Assembly: GCA_949286645.1 (NCBI GenBank)
Contig: CASEDN010000098.1
Coordinates: forward strand, 1-9,699
From: an uncultured bacterium
GTDB taxonomy: Bacteria; Bacillota_I; Bacilli_A; RF39; UBA660
Direction of reading: 5' to 3'
DNA: 9,699 nt
Part shown: piece by piece, positions 5,710-9,699 of the stretch
Numbering within the stretch: the first letter of the stretch is position 1
Layout: each line of letters begins with the position of its first letter
Translations under genes and position numbers: made by a program
Notes under the pieces: generated by a model
Told to the model about the DNA's origin: nothing
Databases searched by the model: none
What the model saw: the letters and a program-made list of their open reading frames with translations, nothing else

Positions 5710-5920
5710 TGTAAATACGTTATTAGTTAGGGACTTGGTAAAAGAATCCTTTTAATCTTAGAGACTTAACGGTTGGTGAAAGTTAAGAAAAGCTCTTTTA
5801 TTACTACCTTAACGAGTAGAGTTATGCAAAGTAATTCCGGTTTAGACCGTTATCTAAATTAAGTTAAAAAAGGATGGTATCGTGTAGTGTAGGGCACTCC
5901 TAAGGGTATCATCTTTTTTG
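5710..5920 (+). ncRNA. T-box riboswitch leader, threonine-specific
   Basis: This cis-acting RNA senses uncharged tRNA(Thr) and prevents premature termination. Stem I: the base pairs TTATTAGTT (5720-5728) with AACGAGTAG (5811-5819) imperfectly; the middle pairs TAAAAGA (5739-5745) with TCTTTTA (5794-5800). The conserved AGAGA (5760-5764) is followed by an apical CTTAAC/GTTAAG helix (5765-5770 with 5782-5787) enclosing GGTTGGTGAAA. The specifier is ACT (5803-5805), followed by the usual purine; the next triplet is ACC, also Thr. Stem III is CGGT/ACCG (5838-5841 with 5846-5849). The T-box sequence AGGATGGTATCGTG (5871-5884) is a variant of AGGGTGGNACCGCG. Its antiterminator pairs AGGA with TCCT (5898-5901) and GTG with CAC (5895-5897) around the bulge TGGTATC. 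The bulge TGGT fits a tRNA ending in ACCA. The downstream gene thrS confirms the amino acid. Confidence 0.92.
5867..5919 (+). terminator. Rho-independent terminator of the T-box leader
   Basis: Bases 5867-5881 pair with 5905-5919 over about 15 bp, including G-T wobbles. The core is GATGGTATC with GGTATCATC, ending in six T residues. The left arm is the T-box sequence itself, so the terminator and the antiterminator (5871-5901) cannot coexist. This is the switch expected of a transcriptional T-box. Confidence 0.85.
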
Positions 5921-5944
5921 TTATAGAGTTAGGGGGAAGATATT

Positions 5945-8260
5945 ATGGATATAATAGAACTATTAGGAAAATTTTTTAAGAAAAATAATCAAGCTGTAAG
6001 TATTAGTGGCTTGTATAAAGTATTAAAAGTAAAAGATAGTGATAAAGACGCTTTTTTAGATGCTTTATTCGAATTAGAAAGAGTGGGTAAAATAATTTAT
6101 CAAGACAATATGTATATTAAAGTTCCCTGTAACTCAGATTTATATCATGGAAAACTCCAAATATCTAATAAAGGCAACTTCTATCTTAGCATAAATAAGA
6201 GTAGTAGAATAAATATTAAAAATTTCAGACAATATAGATTAAAAAAAGATGATACCGTATATGTAGTAAAAAGAGAAAGTAAAAGAACAGAAACTTATAA
6301 AAAATATTTTGAAGGAGATATTGTTAGGGTTGTAACAAGAGAATCTTTACCTAAAAATAATTATCTTGCTAAGGGGATAATAAAAAAAGAATATTTGTCA
6401 GGAAAATATTATATTCAAGTTGAGAACAAAAAATATTATATTAAGAGTAAAAATATGAGAAGTGCTTATCCGGGAGATTTAGTTTCTATACATTTAGGTA
6501 CTAAAGGTTCTTTAGACGAAGTTAAAGTTTTAAATATTATTAAAAGAAAAAATGATGCCCATATATTTAAATGTATAGAACATGAAGGAGTTAAAAAATG
6601 GCTTCCTTTAGGGACAACATATTTTGAGATAAGTTCTATTCCTGAAGAAGAGTATGATTCTGGAGCCTTAGTTTTAGCATCTTTAAAGTTTGAGGAGGGA
6701 AAATATTATATTGATATAAAAGAAAAAGTAGTATCTAGATATAATGAAGCGACTATAAATAGTGCTACAGAAAATAATTTTTCTTTAGAGTTTGATAAAC
6801 AAATAATTAAAGAAGCAGAAAATATTATTTTTTTAAATCCTAAACTTGATTTTTCTAAAAGAAGAGATTTACGGAACTTAGTAACTGTAACAATTGATTC
6901 GCTCCATGCCAAAGATTTAGACGATGCTATTAGTTTAGAAGAAAAAAAGGGAGTTTATTGCTTATATGTAAGTATAGCCGATGTTTCTTCTTATGTGCCG
7001 TTTGAATCATCATTATATAATGAAGCGATAAAAAGAGGTACAAGTGTCTATCCACTTGATGCAGTAATACCTATGTTTCCTCCAAAAATATCTAATGAAA
7101 TTTGTTCTCTTAATCCTCATACAGATAAATTAGCTTTAACTTGCATGATGAAAATAGATGTAAATGGTAATGTTATAGATTTTGAGATATTTAATAGTAT
7201 AATTAATAGTAACTATAAAATGAGTTATGATAGTGTTAATAATTTATTATCAGGTGAAGAATACGATTATGATTATCTTCCATTCTATCAACTATTATTC
7301 AGGATGCAAAGACTTTCTAATATTATTCAAAATAAACGAATAGAAAATGGTTCCCTATTTTTACAGACTAGTGAATATGGCTTTAATATGGATGAATTAG
7401 GTAATTTTATGTCTTTAGAGGAAAATGAAAAAGGACCTGCACAATCAATAATTGAAAACTTTATGATTATGGCAAATAAAACTGTTGCAGATTATGCATA
7501 TTATTTAGAATTACCTTTTGTTTATAGAAATCATGAGCCTCCAACTAATATGGGCTTAGATAAATTAAAAAGCAATCTAAAACATGAAAAATTAGTAATT
7601 AACAGATTAAATTCTATAACTAATCCTAATGTTTTAAAGAAAGTGCTTGTAAGTATTTTAGCTAATACAACTAAAGAAGAAGCCACCTTTATTTCTGAAA
7701 TAGTGTTAAAGTCAATGACACGAGCTTATTATGATAATAAAAATATTGGGCACTATGGTCTTGGATTGGATAGATATGCAACCTTTACTTCGCCAATTAG
7801 AAGGGCACCAGATTTATTAAATCACTATGCTTTAAATGCAATTCTTAATTATGATAAAGATGGAGGAATAGTATTAGAAGAATTACAGAAAAAGTTACCT
7901 AAATTATGTGCACATTTAACAGAACGACAAATTGCTGCTGAAAATGTAGAAAAAGAAACAAGCTATACTATATTAAAAGAATTATCTAATACTTCTTTAG
8001 TTGGAAGACTATCACAAGTAATTCAAAATTGTGCTTTTATAAAACTTGAAGATAGTGTAATGGGATTAATTCATACTAGTGATAGATATACTACTAGTTT
8101 GAAAAGACAATGTTTAATTGATAAGAAAGAAAAGAAAACATATAATATAGATGATACTATCTTATTAAGAATATGTAGTGACAAAAATATTGCTAGTTTT
8201 ATACCACTAGAAATAGAAGAACAAGAGAAAATACTAATAAAAAGGAGAGATGAAATATGA
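5945..8260 (+). CDS. rnr: Ribonuclease R (3'-5' exoribonuclease, RNB family)
   Basis: This 771-residue cytoplasmic exonuclease degrades structured RNA in mRNA decay, rRNA quality control and trans-translation. Domains in order: an N-terminal winged-helix region (about 1-60); two cold-shock-type OB domains (about 65-130 and 140-200, for example YHGKLQISNKGNFYLS); the RNB catalytic domain from about residue 305; and a C-terminal S1 domain (about 683-755, with MGLIHTSD). RNB hallmarks are TIDSLHAKDLDDA, holding D318, D324, D326 and D327 as the magnesium ligands, then YVSIADVSSYV, RGTSVYP, NEICSLNP and FTSPIRRAPDLLNHY. Length is close to the B. subtilis enzyme. The long basic tail of some homologues is absent; the protein ends soon after S1. 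AGGGGG lies 8 bases before the ATG. It is the first gene after a threonine T-box and overlaps thrS by four bases. In many Firmicutes rnr sits beside smpB, which is not seen here. Confidence 0.96.
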   Translation: MDIIELLGKFFKKNNQAVSISGLYKVLKVKDSDKDAFLDALFELERVGKIIYQDNMYIKVPCNSDLYHGKLQISNKGNFYLSINKSSRINIKNFRQYRLKKDDTVYVVKRESKRTETYKKYFEGDIVRVVTRESLPKNNYLAKGIIKKEYLSGKYYIQVENKKYYIKSKNMRSAYPGDLVSIHLGTKGSLDEVKVLNIIKRKNDAHIFKCIEHEGVKKWLPLGTTYFEISSIPEEEYDSGALVLASLKFEEGKYYIDIKEKVVSRYNEATINSATENNFSLEFDKQIIKEAENIIFLNPKLDFSKRRDLRNLVTVTIDSLHAKDLDDAISLEEKKGVYCLYVSIADVSSYVPFESSLYNEAIKRGTSVYPLDAVIPMFPPKISNEICSLNPHTDKLALTCMMKIDVNGNVIDFEIFNSIINSNYKMSYDSVNNLLSGEEYDYDYLPFYQLLFRMQRLSNIIQNKRIENGSLFLQTSEYGFNMDELGNFMSLEENEKGPAQSIIENFMIMANKTVADYAYYLELPFVYRNHEPPTNMGLDKLKSNLKHEKLVINRLNSITNPNVLKKVLVSILANTTKEEATFISEIVLKSMTRAYYDNKNIGHYGLGLDRYATFTSPIRRAPDLLNHYALNAILNYDKDGGIVLEELQKKLPKLCAHLTERQIAAENVEKETSYTILKELSNTSLVGRLSQVIQNCAFIKLEDSVMGLIHTSDRYTTSLKRQCLIDKKEKKTYNIDDTILLRICSDKNIASFIPLEIEEQEKILIKRRDEI

Positions 8261-9699
8261 TAAATATTAAAGAAAGTGAAAAATTAATGCCACTTAATCA
8301 TTCTTGTGCACATTTATTAGCAGAGGCGGTTAAGAAATTATATCCAGAGGCAAAGTTCTGGGTAGGACCTGTAATAGAAGATGGGTTCTATTATGATATT
8401 GATTTAGGAGATAAGACTCTTACTGATGATGATTTACCAGTAATAGAAAAAGAAATGAAAAAGATTGCTAAAGGTAATAAAAGAATTATTCGTCATGAGT
8501 TAACTAGAGAAGAGGCTTTAGATAAATTTAAAGATGACCCTTATAAAATAGATTTAATTAATAATATGAGTGATGATGAAGTAATTACATGTTATACTCA
8601 GGGAGACTTTACTGACCTTTGTCGGGGACCTCATGTAGAATCTACTAAAGAATTAAGACACTTTAAATTACTTAGAGTAAGTGGTGCATACTTTAAAGGA
8701 GACTCTAAAAATAAGATGTTACAACGTATTTATGGAGTTTGTTATGAGACTGAAGAAGATTTAAATAAACATTTAGAGTTCTTAGAAGAAGCGAAAAGAC
8801 GTGATCATAAAAAAATAGGTAAAGAATTAGGTTTGTTTATGATTAGTGAATATGGACCAGGATTTCCTTTCTTTTTACCTAATGGTATGATTTTAAGAAA
8901 TATATTAGAAAACTTTTGGTATGAAGAACATACAAAAGAAGGATATGAATTTATTAAAACTCCTATTATGTTAAATCAAGAATTATGGGAGAAATCAGGA
9001 CATTGGGCTAATTATAGAGAAAATATGTATACATCAGAAATAGATGATAGAACTTTTGCAATTAAGCCTATGAACTGTCCAGGTGGTATGTTAGTTTATA
9101 AAAACTCTTTACACTCATATAAAGATTTACCAATAAGATGCGGTGAATTAGGTCAAGTTCATCGTCATGAAGCAAGTGGGGCTTTGAATGGTTTATTTAG
9201 AGTTCGTACTTTTACTCAAGATGATGCTCATATCTTTATGAGAGAAGATCAAATAGAAAGTGAAATAATTAAATTAATTAACTTTATAGACAGAATTTAC
9301 AGTTTATTTAATCTTTCTTATGATATAGAATTATCAACTAGACCGGAAGATAAATTTATTGGTAGTATTGAGTCTTGGAATAGGTCAGAAGCTATTTTAC
9401 AAAATGCTTGTAAAGAAGCAGGTCATGATTGTAAGATAAATCCTGGTGATGGAGCATTCTATGGACCAAAACTTGATTTCCATATTAAAGATTCACTAGG
9501 TAGAGTATGGCAATGTGGTACAATTCAGTTAGATAATAACTTACCAGAAAGATTTGATTTAACATATATAGATAAAGATGGTTCTAAAAAAAGACCAATT
9601 ATGCTACATCGTGTTATCTTTGGTTCTATTGAAAGATTTATTGGAATTTTAATAGAACACTTTGCAGGACTTTTCCCACTTTGGTTAGCACCAGTTCAA
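8257..9699 (+). CDS. thrS: Threonyl-tRNA synthetase lacking the TGS domain, 3' end beyond window
   Basis: This class II synthetase charges tRNA(Thr). There are 481 visible residues with no stop before the window edge. It starts directly at the editing domain: NHSCAHLLAEA carries H15 and H19, and LCRGPHV carries C122 and H126, so the Ser-tRNA(Thr) editing site looks intact. The catalytic core begins near 183. Motif 1 lies around GFPFFLPNGMILRN; MNCPGG supplies zinc ligand C274; motif 2 is VHRHEASGAL with FRVRTFTQDDAH (H325); and H451 precedes motif 3, GSIERFIGIL. The anticodon-binding domain of about 100 residues should follow outside the window. E. coli and B. subtilis enzymes carry an extra N-terminal TGS domain of about 60 residues; here an in-frame TGA at 8251-8253 rules out an upstream extension. 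AAGGAG (8242-8247) lies 9 bases before the ATG, and ATGA overlaps the rnr stop, suggesting coupled translation. Confidence 0.96.
   Translation, partial: MINIKESEKLMPLNHSCAHLLAEAVKKLYPEAKFWVGPVIEDGFYYDIDLGDKTLTDDDLPVIEKEMKKIAKGNKRIIRHELTREEALDKFKDDPYKIDLINNMSDDEVITCYTQGDFTDLCRGPHVESTKELRHFKLLRVSGAYFKGDSKNKMLQRIYGVCYETEEDLNKHLEFLEEAKRRDHKKIGKELGLFMISEYGPGFPFFLPNGMILRNILENFWYEEHTKEGYEFIKTPIMLNQELWEKSGHWANYRENMYTSEIDDRTFAIKPMNCPGGMLVYKNSLHSYKDLPIRCGELGQVHRHEASGALNGLFRVRTFTQDDAHIFMREDQIESEIIKLINFIDRIYSLFNLSYDIELSTRPEDKFIGSIESWNRSEAILQNACKEAGHDCKINPGDGAFYGPKLDFHIKDSLGRVWQCGTIQLDNNLPERFDLTYIDKDGSKKRPIMLHRVIFGSIERFIGILIEHFAGLFPLWLAPVQ

Noticed and set aside
6706..6912. 68-residue minus-strand open frame
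   Set aside because: It is a shadow inside rnr, opposite the conserved RNB start.

Overview
This window looks like chromosomal DNA from a very AT-rich, low-G+C Gram-positive bacterium (Bacillota). The best guess is class Bacilli, near the uncultivated or Mollicutes-related gut lineages. The reasons are: heavy A/T bias with A/T-ending codons; purine-rich Shine-Dalgarno sites, several of the GGTG type; a T-box riboswitch; a DUF2624-like gene near an endonuclease IV gene, as I recall from Bacillus; and a PbpA/PbpH-type class B penicillin-binding protein. TGA is used as a stop codon, for example where the rnr stop overlaps the thrS start, so the code is standard and not the Mycoplasma code. The lineage is inference and cannot be fixed from sequence reading alone.

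Layout. Positions 1-444 hold the 3' half of an endonuclease IV gene (nfo, + strand). It converges on, and overlaps by 14 bp, a minus-strand type IV pilin-like gene (431-868). A small DUF2624-like gene (909-1157) lies upstream of the pilin gene on the same strand. After a short divergent intergenic region come a class B PBP (1238-3319) and a membrane-anchored polysaccharide-deacetylase-like protein (3366-4226), which form an apparent cell-envelope operon. The second protein has lost nearly all its expected catalytic residues and probably starts at an ATT codon. A 271-bp gap (4227-4497) contains regularly spaced imperfect repeats with small inverted repeats. It is followed by a stand-alone HipA-like kinase gene (4498-5679) with no visible HipB partner.

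The best-defined regulatory system is at 5676-8260 and beyond. A sigma-A type promoter whose -35 box overlaps the HipA-like stop codon drives a T-box leader (about 5710-5920). This leader has a recognisable Stem I apical element, an ACU threonine specifier, Stem III, a variant antiterminator and a rho-independent terminator. It precedes rnr (RNase R, 5945-8260), which overlaps thrS (8257 to the window edge) by ATGA. Threonine starvation should therefore raise RNase R together with threonyl-tRNA synthetase. The encoded ThrRS lacks the N-terminal TGS domain, and an in-frame stop just upstream of its ATG shows this is not a mis-called start. Its editing-site and catalytic-site residues look intact.

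I see no insertion sequence, CRISPR array, tRNA, rRNA or phage gene. The most interesting items are the Thr T-box controlling an RNase, the TGS-less ThrRS, the pseudo-deacetylase paired with a PBP, the orphan HipA-like kinase and the hairpin repeat cluster beside it.
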